A stretch of 64,000 nucleotides of DNA, taken from Lumnitzera littorea. Taxonomy: Eukaryota > Streptophyta > Magnoliopsida > Myrtales > Combretaceae. The DNA lies in NCBI GenBank assembly GCA_024138015.1, contig JAMXBB010000004.1, positions 7,074,010 through 7,138,009 on the forward strand. The letters are read 5' to 3'. The position numbers and the translations under genes are program-made. The notes beneath the pieces are model-generated. The model was not told the DNA's origin, searched no databases, and saw nothing but the letters and a program-made list of their open reading frames with translations. Positions 50,926 through 63,690 of this stretch are shown piece after piece. The stretch's first letter is position 1, and each line of letters opens with the position of its first letter.

Positions 50926-51849
50926 TAATGGATTACTGACCACTGATCCACTCATTTGTGCATGCCTTAAAGACCTGCAATCCTTTACTCGAAAATTTCT
51001 CTCTCACTAACCTACCAATAATAAGAAACGATACATAGAAAGTGGATGGCTAAATTCCTTGAGAACTTAAGGTTGTTATATTAAGCTCTATTCTCTCTTT
51101 TGTGTCAATACTAACTATTCCCTAGCCGAGAGTTCTATGCCCAGTGATCTGACCCTTAACTGCTGAGGGTTCTTGCCGACTAACGAGAACTAGCCTCCTA
51201 TTGGCTGAGTACTCCTCTATCACCCTCTTATTAGCTCCAACTTTCACGACATTTCTTCTCATTTTGGCCTTTTTGTTGTCGTAATATCTTAATTCCTCTT
51301 ATTTATTGTGATCAAAGAATTTTTATACAAAACTAATATTACGCTGCCACCCGTTCATTTTATTTGATACTATACCGTTTTTCCTTTTTTGTCGTTTGTC
51401 TTTTTTACCCTTTTTTGTATGTATATAGAATCCCCTTTTTATGTATATTTTTTTTTTTTGTAATTTTTTTATATGTATTGTTGTTATTTATTATAAATAG
51501 TCATTTCTCCTTATAAGCTGGAATCATTTTACCTTACGATAAACATTGAATACATTGTTTTTGTGAGACAATTCTCTTCAAATTCATTTCTTACATTCTT
51601 ATCTAATCTTATCGAATAACTCAAAATTAGTAGCGAATGAACCTTAACATTAATTTATATATCATATTAAATAAAGTATCAAGTCGTGTTATGTTTATAG
51701 GTAGATCATATTCTCCAAACAGCTTCATGTCAGCTACTCTAGTTAGTTCGTTGACTTATATACTCAAAATTTCTTCAATATTTTGAAAGACTCATTGGTT
51801 CTAATCTACTAAGATAAGTTCTAATAATAACTGAATTCCTAAACACATC
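50926..51849 (+). repeat. 3' LTR of element 3
   Basis: It starts TAATGGATTACTG (diverged from TGATGGG) and ends AACACATCA. It is about 924 bp and the partner of 42401-43301. Confidence 0.78.
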
Positions 51850-51854
51850 ATTTT

Positions 51855-52112
51855 CCACTTCCTCTTAAGTTATTTTTTATCTAACCCATTTGAATGTAAA
51901 CTAATGGCAAATGAGCTCCAACTATATATATACATCATATTCAGTGTCTCAAGCTCGTGTAAGACATCGATACGTTATATTCATCATTAATACATGAAAA
52001 CCCTCACCTAAACTTGACAACCATTTATTTTTTAAGCCATTTCGTGGTCCGAACCCATCTTTTGGTTATGTATGATATTGGATGTGTATGTTTATCTACA
52101 GAATCCGTATCA
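51855..52112 (+). repeat. 3' LTR of element 2, right part
   Basis: It resumes the 5' LTR sequence of element 2 ('taatggcaa-tga', 'catttattttttgaa/taagcca', 'gaatccgtatca') and is followed at once by the AAAGC duplication. Confidence 0.8.
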
Positions 52113-52318
52113 AAAGCACTCTTTCTTTTTTTGTCAGCCACTTGCAAGATGCTCTCGGTGTATTGCCACTCACAAACATGCATACCTAAACACACATATA
52201 AATACCGACCAAAAAAAAGAGAGAAAAGGACCAATCGATTGAAAGGGAAGGAATACTTACATAATATGCACCCAAGATAAATCTGGTTGCAATGAATATT
52301 TTACCATCTAAATTTATA

Positions 52319-52324
52319 TTTATT
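52319..52324 (-). terminator. Possible poly(A) signal of the NHX gene
   Basis: AATAAA on the minus strand, about 470 bp past the stop codon. Position and motif fit, but plant poly(A) signals are loose. Confidence 0.35.
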
Positions 52325-52794
52325 GAAAGAGAAAATACAGAAAATGCAAGTGAGCTCTTCTTGTGTACTACCGGTACACCCACTAACACTAAAATTTATG
52401 CAATTTAAAGCCCACTGGAGATGGAGAACCTTTGCTATGGCTATCCGGACATTCTTGTAACTTGCAGAGATTGTCCTCTGACATGTAGAACCGGCTGCTT
52501 ACATCCGGGATCAAACAGAGAACATAGGCTAATAGCACTCGGCAATCGCGCCGTCCGCTACTGGAAAAGTCTGATTCAGGCAAGTAGAGGCTTGGCAAGG
52601 CCGACTTAGTCCAAATACTGTAAATTGAACAAGCTATAACGGTACATGACTACTGGTGGTGATTACAGGATATGATACAATCTTACCCACCAATCACACT
52701 AGATACTCAGGGCAAAATCGCATCATACACATGGGAGCTGGCTACAACAACACCACTATACATGTTGTACCTGGGTTGACCTAGGCTCTTCTCA

Positions 52795-55700
52795 TCACCA
52801 CTGTCCATGGACACTCCTCTCTGTTGGTGAGCCAGGAACAAAGGGAACAAAACCCCGGCCTCCAAAGACTGGCCGCATGAAGGCATCATCGAACTTACGC
52901 CAATAGTGATGAACAGTGTGCGTTGGGGTTGTCAAGAGTGCCCGCAGGCTGCTTGGCCGAGGTACATCGGGACCACCAATGTCTCCCTCTGAGTATTGCC
53001 CATTCCCAAGCAGTGGAATGGTAAATGATGACTTTGGTGAAGACGAGTCTGACAATACTGAGCTCGTGTGTTTTGGATAAGGCAGCAATAATCTTATGAG
53101 TGGTTTGGTCAATAATCCAAATACCTGAAGTGAATGTGGGAAGATCATAAGAAACTCATAAGGAAAAAAAAAAAAGAAACAAAAAGAAAAAAGGAAAAAT
53201 GAAAACATAAACCGATGTTGTCTCCCCTCACTAGCCAGTTATTCAACACAGGGAAGTTACGGAGAAACAGTTAATCTTACCACTGTGCTGAAGAGAACAA
53301 CAGTAATGGTGCTTGTGATCATTATCGCATTTGCATGCAGACGAGTGTGGCCTTTACTAGTGAACTGCAAAAGTCAAGAAAAGGGGAACGTGAAATTTAA
53401 TCAGCACTAATCAGTAATCAATGAAGTGATAATCGATGAACCCCATGGCGCAGAAAAAATAAAAGGTTACGAGCATGCAAAGTGCTACATATTCAACCAT
53501 ATATTCACATACCTTGTTATAAGCAAGTGCCATAGATACAGCACCTCTCATGAGTCCAGCCCACCAAATGATTACCTAATAAATAAATATGTTAATACAT
53601 TAATAAAAGATACATCACTGGAAAATGGCAATAATTCAAGTATTTGTCATACTTGCTGTCTAAAGTTGATTTTCTCATTCGGAGCTTTCTTTCCCAAATT
53701 AGAAAGGAAAGATAGGGGAAAAACAAAAGCTGCTCTGCCAAGCAAAACCAATCCTAACAGTACCGAACTCACTGCGATTGATGTTCCAGGACTGCAATTA
53801 AATAAACGAGCAACATAAAGACCGATCGCCATTTAACTTGACAAAAATGATGATACAGCTCTATTAGGAACTGAACATACCTATCACTTACTGATCTCCA
53901 TTTTTCAATGTCCAGAGCACCCATACCAACATAAAGGAAGATGAAAATTTCAGCTACAAACGATAAGGTAGCGAAAGCATGCCTGGTGTGATTAGAGAAA
54001 AGTCCAATTAGATTTTTTTATTTTTTCATTTAACAAGTCCAATAAATTCAGGTTTGTGAAATTCCAAATAACACGTCATACTTGGTAGTGACTCTTGAAC
54101 TTTCTGTCACGTTGTGCCAGGTGTAATGGGACATTACAATCCCACAAAAGAACACTGTGAGGATGCCACTCAAGTAGAATAGCTACACGACAACAAAATC
54201 AATATGCAATTTAGCTCAAAAAGTTGCCACATCAAGGAGATCCATGATAGTTATGACAAGGAAGCTATTGATAGGTCCAAAGCGGTAGATAGCTTACTTC
54301 TGCTAGCATATAAGATAGATATGCCATTAGTATCATAAGAGCAACTTCACGGTCAGTAGAGTGCCTGCATATTTTCACAGAAAACAATGGATTTCAGTTT
54401 ATATGTTAAACACACGTAAAGGTCATACCTACATCTTGAGCCTGGTGATGATTAAACTATTATCCTATGAGACAACAGATCACTACTACTTTGAAGTGAA
54501 TGCCCGGTCCCGAAATAAGATGATGTCTAGTAATAGATCAAATAAAATGTTCAATTATGTCACAAATGTGTAAGTTAAAGAGTTCCATATTCAAATTTTA
54601 CCTGCCAAAATACAGCTTTTTGATCACGTATGCGCTGAGTAAACCAGTCTACAAAACAAGAATGGGGAAAAAGAAATTTGCAGCACATGTTAAAATGCTA
54701 GGTACTATCGACATATTCAGGCATGAGTGAAAGAAAAATAGATGCAGTAAGTCAGTCTCACCAATACTCCCAGGAAAGTGCTTGCAAGGAATAAATAAAA
54801 GAAGTTTCCAGCAAATTGTAGAGCAACCTCATGATTGATATGATCCAAATCAAAGCTCTGTATTGCATTGAAAAGCACAACAGATGTTGCATCATTTACA
54901 ACACCTTCTCCAAACACCAAGCTGTAGAGCAAAGGTGTCTCATCTTGATTAAGAACCTGCATCAATGGATCATAGCGGTTCATATCTTTGTGCAAGAATT
55001 ATTATATACCAAATTACCAATAGAGAAAATCAAGAAGTGCAGCTACCTGCAGCGTGCAGACAGAGTCGGTTGCAGCAAATATCGCACCAATTGCTAAATT
55101 TGCAAACAAAGAAGAAAAGATTTTAGTGCCCAAACTTTAATAGCTCAAAAAAATAATGTGAAATAGAAAGGGAAGCCAATTAGCACCTAGATAATCTCCT
55201 ACATCCATTGTACCAATATCCACTCTGTCGAAAAACTTTGTGATACCTGAGAGAACAAGTTTCTATTGTCAGGAACAGATAGCAGTACAAATTGGGTAAT
55301 GTGCAATGTGTGAGGGCCCCCAAAGAACTGGATAGGAGAAAATAGTAGAACCAATTCTATTAACCTCTTCTCCGCATTAATCATTGAACTACAATTAGCA
55401 CCTAATAGTTGGTTAGGTTTGTCATTTCCAAATATCAATACCAGCAACGGGACAGAAAATTTTAAAACAAACATATCTCCCCAGCAGCACCAGTTCTTTA
55501 AGCATCACAAAGATAGATGACAATATGCTGAGTGAATATAGCTTTAGATCCTTCCAAGTACCTAGTGTTATGATGCTGCACGATATTAATGTACCAACAG
55601 CACCAAATAGCATGATTGTGATGAAGTTTCGAAAGAACTGTTTCTTTTTCACCTGAAACCTGAAAAAGGATAGAAAAGCATGAAGAGGCTTCAGAAGAGT

Positions 55701-56886
55701 ACATGAACCAAACAACACAAGAAATACATCCTTTCTTCATTAGGGGTTTTCGCCTTCATCAATGATGGTGTTAACTATCTTCTTTTATCTTGCAGCTGTT
55801 AGATGAAGTCAGTACTGGCCTTAACTACAGTATTTTAATCAACTTAAAACTGAATTAGACAATCACACTAGGCAACTCATGACTGTTGAAAAGACAATAT
55901 TTTGCCATTCTTAATAAAAAGAAGTCTAAAAGATATGTGCTTAAGTTATCGAATCTGGAGATCACTAACTCACAAGCTACTGGAGATGTTTAAGAGCTTC
56001 TTAGTCCATTTTTTCCCTCAAGAAATACAATTACTGCAGTACACAGCTACTTTTCCTAACAAGGCTGCTTAGAAAGAACTGCATGAACATTCTATATTTT
56101 GAAAAGGCAATGAAGTCCACAGGATAATATACCCGGCATTGAAGATAATAGGTGGCAGGAGATAAATGAAGAATAGATCTTCACTGAAAACCAAAAGATG
56201 AGAGCTTTTCATTCCAGTAGTAAGCAAAATAACTACACCAGTTGCAAGCCCCTGCAAACAGAGAAGCTAAGTCAAAGAAGTCCTTTACCTAAACACAAGG
56301 TCACAAGTCACAACAATAGAGAATGTAAGAAAAAAGATGATTTTGCAATGTCATGTGCAAACATATATCATGCAGAAAGAGGACATCAAGATCCATAACT
56401 CAGCTCTAAGCTACTGCATTTTGTGTTTTACCTTTTATTGTCATCTAGCAATACTTTTCATATGCATTGGCATATACAAATAAATTTCAATGTTACCATC
56501 TGTGCACACTAATCACATACTGTCACGTATGAATAAAAAAGCATAACATGAGAGCTACATCAAAATAAATCATTGTGGCAGCATCTGATTGGTGCAGCTC
56601 AGACGGCAACGGTGAATGAGGACAAGAAGTATCACCCCTTGCAATCTAAGTTGAAACTTTGTGTGTGCGTAGATTCTTTCAACTAATAATTAAATGGCCT
56701 CGAGTAACTCACAATCCCAAGAGCAGTGATAGACTCGTTCATCCATCGGCTTTCTTCTAGTAAGTGACCAATAACGATACATCCACAAAGGAGTGCAACA
56801 AACAGGTTTATCGACACCACGGAGGCATGATCAGATGTGTTTAGTGTTTGTGACCGTGATACAACAGCACTCAACAAGTCTGCCAT
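52795..56886 (-). CDS. NHX1: Vacuolar Na+(K+)/H+ antiporter, class I NHX, complete
   Basis: Fourteen coding exons: 56886-56713, 56251-56133, 55659-55562, 55246-55187, 55093-55047, 54956-54762, 54648-54602, 54364-54298, 54182-54082, 53982-53881, 53791-53653, 53575-53513, 53364-53281, 53124-52795. They total 1626 nt, 541 aa, with every junction in phase and GT-AG. The protein exchanges cytosolic Na+ or K+ for vacuolar H+ at the tonoplast, driven by the proton gradient. Visible motifs: L-F-F-I-Y-L-L-P-P-I (residues 84-93, the amiloride-binding segment), A-A-T-D-S (157-161), V-V-N-D-A-T-S with the ion-binding Asn-Asp pair (187-188), and G-L-M-R-G-A-V-S-M (390-398). The hydrophilic tail ends F-G-G-R-G-F-V-P-F-V-P-G-S-P-T-E-R. 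Length and tail fit the NHX1-4 vacuolar group; NHX1 versus NHX2 cannot be decided. The ATG is the conserved one (M-A-D-L-L). No damage is seen. Confidence 0.93.
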
Positions 56887-57900
56887 TGTATCAAGAAATT
56901 CATTAACAATAAATCTCCTCTCCCCAAATCACAAGACGACCAAGAGCAACAGCGGCCAAATATCAGCTACGATCAACTACAATTATTCCGGACAATGTGT
57001 TTAACAACGAAAACCCCCTCCAGTTCCACGAAATCTGTGTATCCAAACTGCCCCCTTTTTCTTGAGTCTCCGGAATTCACAAACTACACGAACTCTGCAT
57101 GAAATCAACAAGGACAGCCATAATTATATAATATCTTACTCAATCGTAAAAAAGAAGTAATAATAGTTAATCTATTCAGAATTGTAGACCCAAACAACAC
57201 CGCAAACATAAAATGATTTTATAACCATAAATAATAAGAAAACTTTCAATTTCAAAGGCATTCATTACGAATTTTTACATGAAGTGTAATCAATGGGCGC
57301 CTCCAAGCACTTATTAACAAATTCCAACATGAAATTAATAGAAAGAGACAACCTTTGCTAAGAGAACAATAATATTATTTACTCGGCTTCTTGAATTTAC
57401 TAAATAAAAAAAGCTAAATTTGAATTAAAGAAAAGAAGAAGTTAAATTTGGCTATAGCTAGCAATTCAAGCACCCACTTTTATTTTATTTTATTTTTTAA
57501 AGAAGAAATAAAGCCCATCTACATTAAAAATTCAATGTTTTCTGTGCATTTCGTAATTTCTCATCAATCACATGAATAAAGGGCTAAACTTTGAAATCAA
57601 AATTCAAGCAAACAGTGAAATTCAGCTAAAACTCAAGCATGCACGTGTATATACATTTAAAAATGTAATTAAATTGCAGGGAAGGGATGTGCAGATACCA
57701 GGAAATGAACAAAAGCTTATCAACAATTTAGAGAGAGAGAGAGAGATTATGGGATAAAACGCCGAAGAAACTGAATTTCTAGATTATGTCTGTATGGAGT
57801 TTGTTTTCTTGGTAATGTTGTTAGAAGAGAAGAAAAGGAAAAGAGACGGCTAGCGAGAGAGGGAGAGAGAAAGAAAGGGAAAGATCTAGAAGGGCGTGTT
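56887..57900 (-). promoter_or_regulatory. 5' leader of NHX with leader intron
   Basis: A likely leader intron runs from the donor at 57698 (CTG|GTATCTG) to the acceptor ending at 57095 (ATGCAG|AGTTCG), about 604 bp. The first, non-coding exon (about 57699-57900) is rich in CT, with a (CT)n run at about 57731-57744. The intron contains a CACGTG G-box (57642-57647). Exon ends are inferred from splice consensus only. Confidence 0.5.
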
Positions 57901-57928
57901 GTGCGGGATGAACAGTGAGACAAGAGGG

Positions 57929-57936
57929 CATATATA
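57929..57936 (-). promoter_or_regulatory. TATA box of the NHX gene
   Basis: TATATATG on the minus strand, about 30 bp before the start of the CT-rich leader. A (GA/CT)n microsatellite (about 57986-58011) lies just upstream. Both are common in plant core promoters. Confidence 0.5.
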
Positions 57937-57985
57937 CACATTTTCATGCCGTGGGCGTGGTCTCTACCTATAAACATGACATGGG

Positions 57986-58011
57986 AGGAGAGAGAGAGAG
58001 AGAGAGAGAGC
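57986..58011. repeat. (GA)n microsatellite in the NHX promoter
   Basis: An uninterrupted GA run of about 13 units, about 50 bp upstream of the TATA box on the minus strand. It could be a GAGA-type regulatory element. Confidence 0.7.
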
Positions 58012-58844
58012 AGGAAAAATGCAAATGAAAGAAAAAGATTAGGTTCGTGTCGTTTGATGACTGCTCGTGACTTATTCACATGTTGCGGTTTTCACCCAAC
58101 ACTCTTAATTAAAGGTCCGGGTGGTTTCGCAAGATTGGTTAACGAGATTAAACAAAAGCTTGTCAATTTCTAATATTCGTGAAAACTTTTAGAAATTGAG
58201 AATTTTAATAAAAATATCCAAATTGATGGTCTAAAAAAATAATATTTTACTTAATAGTCATGCTAATTGAAACGTATATTATGACCATTAGTCATTAGGT
58301 TATGTATTATAAATCAATTCAAAATTTATACATTATGCTAATTTATGAATATTAAATAAGTTGTTATAATGATATCAATTCTTTGTTGATAGATAATGGC
58401 TTCATTATTCACATACAAGATGCTAATGCATATTATGTTGTTATATCAGGTATCATATTATGCATGGAAGTTTTCTTATTTAATTCTTGAATGAATCGAA
58501 CTTAACTAAAGTTTTTTTCTTAAAAAATTTCCTGATCGGAAGAATTTCATCATTTAGTAAAAGCTTGCTCTTAAATTCCATCTTTTGATTAGTGTCGTTT
58601 CCTCACTTTCTTATCATCGCCTAAATTTGGCAAGTTCTTTTTCCCTTATGGTCTTTTGTAATTTAACTATTTTGTGGTTGAATGGCTAATTATAGAATTT
58701 TTCAGCAATATGACTTTGTTGGAATATTTGTTCAATATTCTAAGTTCAAACACATGCTAACTAAACAGATTTGTTACTTAGTTTATATTTGATACTTCTT
58801 TTTGTTTTTATGAGAGACGAATTTCATTTAATAAAATTAAATTA
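58012..58844. other. AT-rich region upstream of NHX
   Basis: No gene is supported. It presumably includes distal promoter sequence of the minus-strand NHX gene. Confidence 0.4.
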
Positions 58845-59098
58845 GGGCTTTCTATGGTATTGTCATATTACTGTAATATCATAGTAAATTATATTCTATT
58901 TCAGTAAATCATGCCGTAAATGATAAAATGAAAACCGTCAATAATTTCATTTTTACTGAATTTTAGTAAATTACACCCATCGACAATAAAAATAAAACTG
59001 TCAATTGCTTTCATTTTACTGTTTATAATATAATTTACTGAAATTAAGTATTATTTATTATGATGTTACAATAATATAATATTATTATAGAAATTCCC
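58845..59098. mobile_element. MITE, about 254 bp with ~65 bp inverted ends
   Basis: The left end (gggctttctatggtattgtc) and the reverse complement of the right end (gggaatttctataataatat) align over about 65 bp, to 'atttcagtaaat'. The flanks 'attaaatta' and 'aagaaatta' match at 7 of 9 bases, suggesting a 9-bp target duplication as in Mutator-type MITEs. It has no coding capacity. It lies about 1 kb upstream of the NHX start site. Confidence 0.6.
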
Positions 59099-62000
59099 AA
59101 AGAAATTACATTAGTCACACTAATTGATACAAATGAACTGAAATATATGAAGAATTAAGGGTACGAAAACTTAACTAAATAAACAAGTATATTTTTTCAA
59201 GTATTAAAGTGTCCCAGATAAAGAATGTTAAATTATCTCATAAGAGAATAAAACCCACCCAATAAGTGAGAGCAACAAATCCCATAATAGGGATAACACA
59301 ATCCTGTATAGAGGATGATAAAAAGAAAAAGAAAATGAACAAATAGCTGCTTATTCTAAGAACTATTGCCAATCTAATATCTGTTAGATTACCAATACCT
59401 TCAAACGAATTAGAATTGTAGAAGTGGTTTTATGATAGATAGTATTGTAATATTGATGGACCGAAGATGATTGGAATGGTAAAAGAAAAAAACCAAAATT
59501 AAGGTTAGTAGCAATGGATTTGCAGATATTCCGATCAGCAATCGTAAATTTGCAAATTAATCATATTGAATAAAAGAAAAAAAATTTTAAAAAAAGGGCA
59601 ACGTGGTTATCCCTTTAGATGCTAGAATTTGTCAAGGGAAAAAACAAACGACTTCCATTTATCTAAATTAAATATAACAAATTGAATATCGAATCAAGCT
59701 TATTCTATATGATTTATTCTTCAAATTTTTTTCTCTGTTTAGTTTGATCCTTTTTTAATTACTTAAATTAAAAAAAAAAAATACTCTACCACAACAAGTA
59801 TATATACAAGAAAAAAAAAAAACCAAATAATTTATTGATATAAATGATAACTTTTCAAGTACATGGCAATTATGTTTGTATTTTGCCTCTCCGATGTTGA
59901 TATTGAGATAAAAATTATAAAATTTGATTGTAAGTTTACCCACGATCACGGCCCACAGGTGACAAGAGAACCAAATTTTGATTTGATGGTATTGTCTTTA
60001 TCACGTGAAGTGTTTTTCAACAAATTATATTTATTGATCGACACTTGGCTACATTTGATTTTAGATAAAGACGCTTCCGTACATATTAGGGGATGCATCG
60101 GGCAGTTCCAACTGGGCTCTAGATCGATGGAGTTCTCATGAGCAATAACTCTTTTTTCATTTTTCCTTCCTCTATCTTTTAAGAACGGAGAATCATAATT
60201 AATAAGCAAATTTTATTTTCTTTTGCCTTTAATATGTAAAACATAAACTGCCTTAGTATGGAAAAAAAACTTCATTAATATTAATACGTAGTGCATGTTT
60301 GATTAGTCATGAAAAAGTATTAATATTGATTAAACACATATTAATAATAATGAATCATATTTTTACTGTTAAATTTTATTAGTATTAATCTATCATATTC
60401 AGTAAAATATAAAATGTCTTACTACCTATGTTAATTTTTTTTATTTGTATTGTTGTTTCTATCTTAATCTGATTTTGTTTTATATAATCCTAATTTGTAT
60501 ATTACTTTTTGTCTTGCTTATATCTTTTTACATTTCAATGGTGTATTTGAATTGTCTTCTATGTATATTATTTTGTCTTATTCCTCTTATATGTGTCTTT
60601 TTTTCTGCCTTCTCTTGGTAAATTCTTAAGATTGAAAAAGAGATGAATTTAGGAAATGATACGAATGAATAATAAGAAGAAAAACTCTATTCGATTTTAA
60701 AAAGAACAAAAAAAATATTTCCAAAAAGAGAAAAGAGAGAAAGGGCAGTCAATTTCACTTTCCTTATGCCTTCATATATCCAACGTTGGGATATATGATG
60801 GTTTGAATGACAGATATATTTAAAAAGGTCCAGAAATCATCAGGGGATGTGGTTAGTACTAAGCATTCTTAAAATGATTCTCCTCGAATGTAATTATCTT
60901 AACAAACCTTGTTTCAATTTACCAATCGGACATTCTTTAAATCCTTGACATATGTTTATTAATCCAATAGAAATGATGCAAAGACCGATGATATGTTACG
61001 AAAATGAAGCCGAATTAATATAATATTCATGTCAGCCTTTGCCTAGTTTGCACCTCTTTTCTTTTCTTCTTTTTTTTTTTTTTCCCTTTTTATGTGTTAA
61101 GCTTTGATGTATTAATATATTATGTGAATGTATTAACAATGTACCAATATCAAAAAAATTTTAATACATAAAAATATAAATTTATTATCATTAATATGTA
61201 TTTAAATTTCAAAGAACGATGAAACTATTTAAATGATTATATGAGTTGATACCATAAAATATTTAGTAATCAAATCACAAGTTGAATCAGTCCGATCATA
61301 AAACATAATAAAATCATAAAATTTTCCTCAAATATCATTCATATTTATTTATTATTTATTAAAACATGGTAATAAATCTTCTCAGATCCTGGTTGTCACC
61401 AATCTTCTATTTTTGTCGCAATATGGATTTAATGGAATCTGACTTATATCTTTTCTCGTAAAAGCATTTGGTCTTGAATTACGAATAGTTGACTTAAAGG
61501 AACACAAATATAATGACATTTACTCTAGACATAGCTAACTTGTTAGAGCTTTTTGGCATTGAGAAAATATAGACTTGGGATTGATTAATTTACCAATCCA
61601 AAATAGAATTTCAATCCTTTAAGAATTCGTTATATTTAGTAATAAAAATAAATCAGGAAGCTGATTTGATAAGGAATCTTAATCCATTTCTTACTGTATT
61701 ATTAGGAATTCAATTTTTAAAATGCATCTTACATTTTAAGGCTTTTAAAGATTTGGATTATTATTATCATAAAAGTAAGGGGAGAAATAAGTAAATAGAC
61801 AAAAAGAAAGAAATCGTACTTTGATAATATATAACTAATGGGATCATGCACCTTTAATGTGAAATACTTAAAAATATAAAATATAATTAAGATGATAAGA
61901 GATAATTATAGTTTTAACATATTGAGAAATGAAAGTTTTGAGTAAGTAGGATAATAAAATAATGTTGTGAAGTAAAACTCAAATTGGCTTTTTAACTATA

Positions 62001-62750
62001 AAAGTATATACTTAAAGATAGGATGATAGAAAACTGCCAATCTTAAAACGTAAATGAATAAAAGAGATTTTAAAGAGATGTAGAGTCCAAAAGGAGATAT
62101 TTTTGCTATATATGTATATATAATATAGTTAATAAGTGAATAAATATCTATAAAAACTCTACTCAACAGCATTTTTCTCTATTTTGTTAATGAGTTCCTT
62201 CAAAAAGTTTCCTAATATTTTTTAAAAATTTTATGCTCGCTTTTTTTCATCTTAAGTGTTGGAAATATGTATAGATAAATCTAAAACAAGTTGAATGTAG
62301 ATATAAGATTTATAGCATGTAAATCATGATATATCTAGAAAGTAAGAGTAAAGTTTATATACTTAAATTAGGGATAGATCCCTTTTTTAGTAATGCCTTT
62401 TAAATAGAATTATGAAGAGTGTGAGAGAAAACTACTCTCATTCTGATAAGAAATTAGGTTAAGTTAAAACTAGTTAATGAAGGAACATTTTTTATATTCT
62501 CATTAGATGAAAGCAAGGCTCCCTTCCTTAGGTAATAAAGTGAACAACCTTAATCATCACGTCACGGGCTAGTCACATTAAAAACTTAATTATAATGTCC
62601 ATATTAGTCAAGTACTCCAATTAAATAATAATTGTATAATTAATTTATTAATAATTTAAAAGGATACATTTTAAATAATTAATTAATTCTAATCCACATA
62701 ATCAAATAATTTAACATTCTCCCATATCCAACTTCTCAAATTTGAACAAT
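59099..62750. other. AT-rich intergenic DNA
   Basis: No supportable gene. The open frame at 59863-60141 has no recognisable domain, no splice or codon signal, and is overlapped by another frame. Many poly-A/T runs. Confidence 0.45.
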
Positions 62751-63439
62751 GGAGGTTGAAACCCAGGGTAATCAAAAGATGAAACCAGTGACGAGTATAA
62801 AGGAGTCGAAAACGTCTAGCAATCAATTAGTAAAATCATCCAAGAGCATCGGATACGGATGGATCTAATAGCAGCTAGGAATTCTAAACTAATAGGATGT
62901 CATTTAGGGATTCTGTTCTTACAAATATTCCTGGAGCATATGCGAAGCACTGTTTCGAAAATGTACAAATGTAGGGTGCGATGGATCATCAGGGTAATGA
63001 AAATGTGATTAAAGAAGAGAAGGAACTAAATGACTATGCAGAATCAAGAGTTTGTCATGTACCATTTTTTTTTTTTTTTTTTGAAAATGGAAAAAGAGAG
63101 CATTTCCGCACCTTGGCAACTTACTTTCATTGCAAAGCTTATCAAACCTAGGATTTAAAATCTTATCGGATCGGTTAAAATAACTTTGGAGATCCATAGG
63201 GAACCTAAAAATCATAAATGTTGGTATGGGGATTTACTTGCTGACCCTAGATAATAATCTAGATTTTCAGTGAATAATTCAAAATGATGAATGGTTTATC
63301 AATGGATATTATTTAGCGCTCAAAATATGGGAGTCAGATTTTCGGACATATCAAACTTCATTTAATTCAGATATGCAAATCCTATAGATCAAGGGGAATC
63401 ATCTTTAAGGAGGTTGGTGGTGGAACTCTAGAGCATCGT

Positions 63440-63690
63440 CTTAACTGAGACACGATGGAAGCGTGAAAGAATTCTAGAGATAATTCTCAGACCAATCATA
63501 CAAAGGGGGCGGCTTCACTTTCAAGAGGACAGTATCATTCGTATTGCAATGGATTTCATTTTGGTAGTAAAGATGCCAATGTTCAAGCCGGACATTCTGG
63601 GAAGAGACATCCTAAATGCTTTAGAGTGGTCGTACAAGATGGCTACTGAGAAGGTGATGCTGAACCAACATCTTCCAATAGACATCTAGA
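63440..63690 (+). pseudogene. Degenerate gypsy-type protease fragment
   Basis: The reading F-Q-E-D-S-I-I-R-I-A-M-D-F-I-L-V-V, then K-P-D-I-L-G-R-D-I-L-N-A-L (63520-63640) fits the end of a Tat-like gypsy protease, where the usual pattern is D-F-L-V-V ... N-A-I-L-G-R-P-x-L-N-A-L. The flanking sequence is full of stops. The fragment may be part of a larger decayed element covering about 62750-64000. Confidence 0.35.

Larger units (their letters stand above)
42401..51849 (+). mobile_element. Element 3: Ty3/gypsy retrotransposon inside the 3' LTR of element 2
   Basis: LTRs are 42401-43301 and 50926-51849, with a near-match primer site after the first. The target duplication is CTTTC/TTTTC (42396-42400 and 51850-51854, one mismatch). 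Internal order is gag, zinc knuckle, PR, (solo LTR 4), RT, RNase H, IN. Coding is broken by stops throughout. It is related to but distinct from element 2. Confidence 0.83.
30128..52112 (+). mobile_element. Element 2: complete but dead Ty3/gypsy LTR retrotransposon, host of the nest
   Basis: A 5' LTR (30128-31064) and a 3' LTR (41719-42400 plus 51855-52112, split by element 3) bound a gag-PR-RT-RNaseH-IN region. The whole is flanked by a perfect 5-bp target duplication AAAGC (30123-30127 and 52113-52117). Without the later insertions (two solo LTRs and element 3) it would be about 6.5 kb. Many stops and frameshifts break the coding region. The PR-RT-RNaseH-IN order is that of Ty3/gypsy, and no chromodomain was recognised. 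It lies about 0.7 kb past the stop codon of the NHX gene. Confidence 0.85.

Noticed and set aside
57747..58079. 110-codon minus-strand frame rich in Ser/Leu
   Set aside because: It covers the CT-rich leader, TATA and (CT)n tract of the NHX promoter. The composition produces the frame.
59863..60141. 92-codon plus-strand frame in AT-rich DNA
   Set aside because: No recognisable domain, no homologue in the window, overlapped by an equally long antisense frame.
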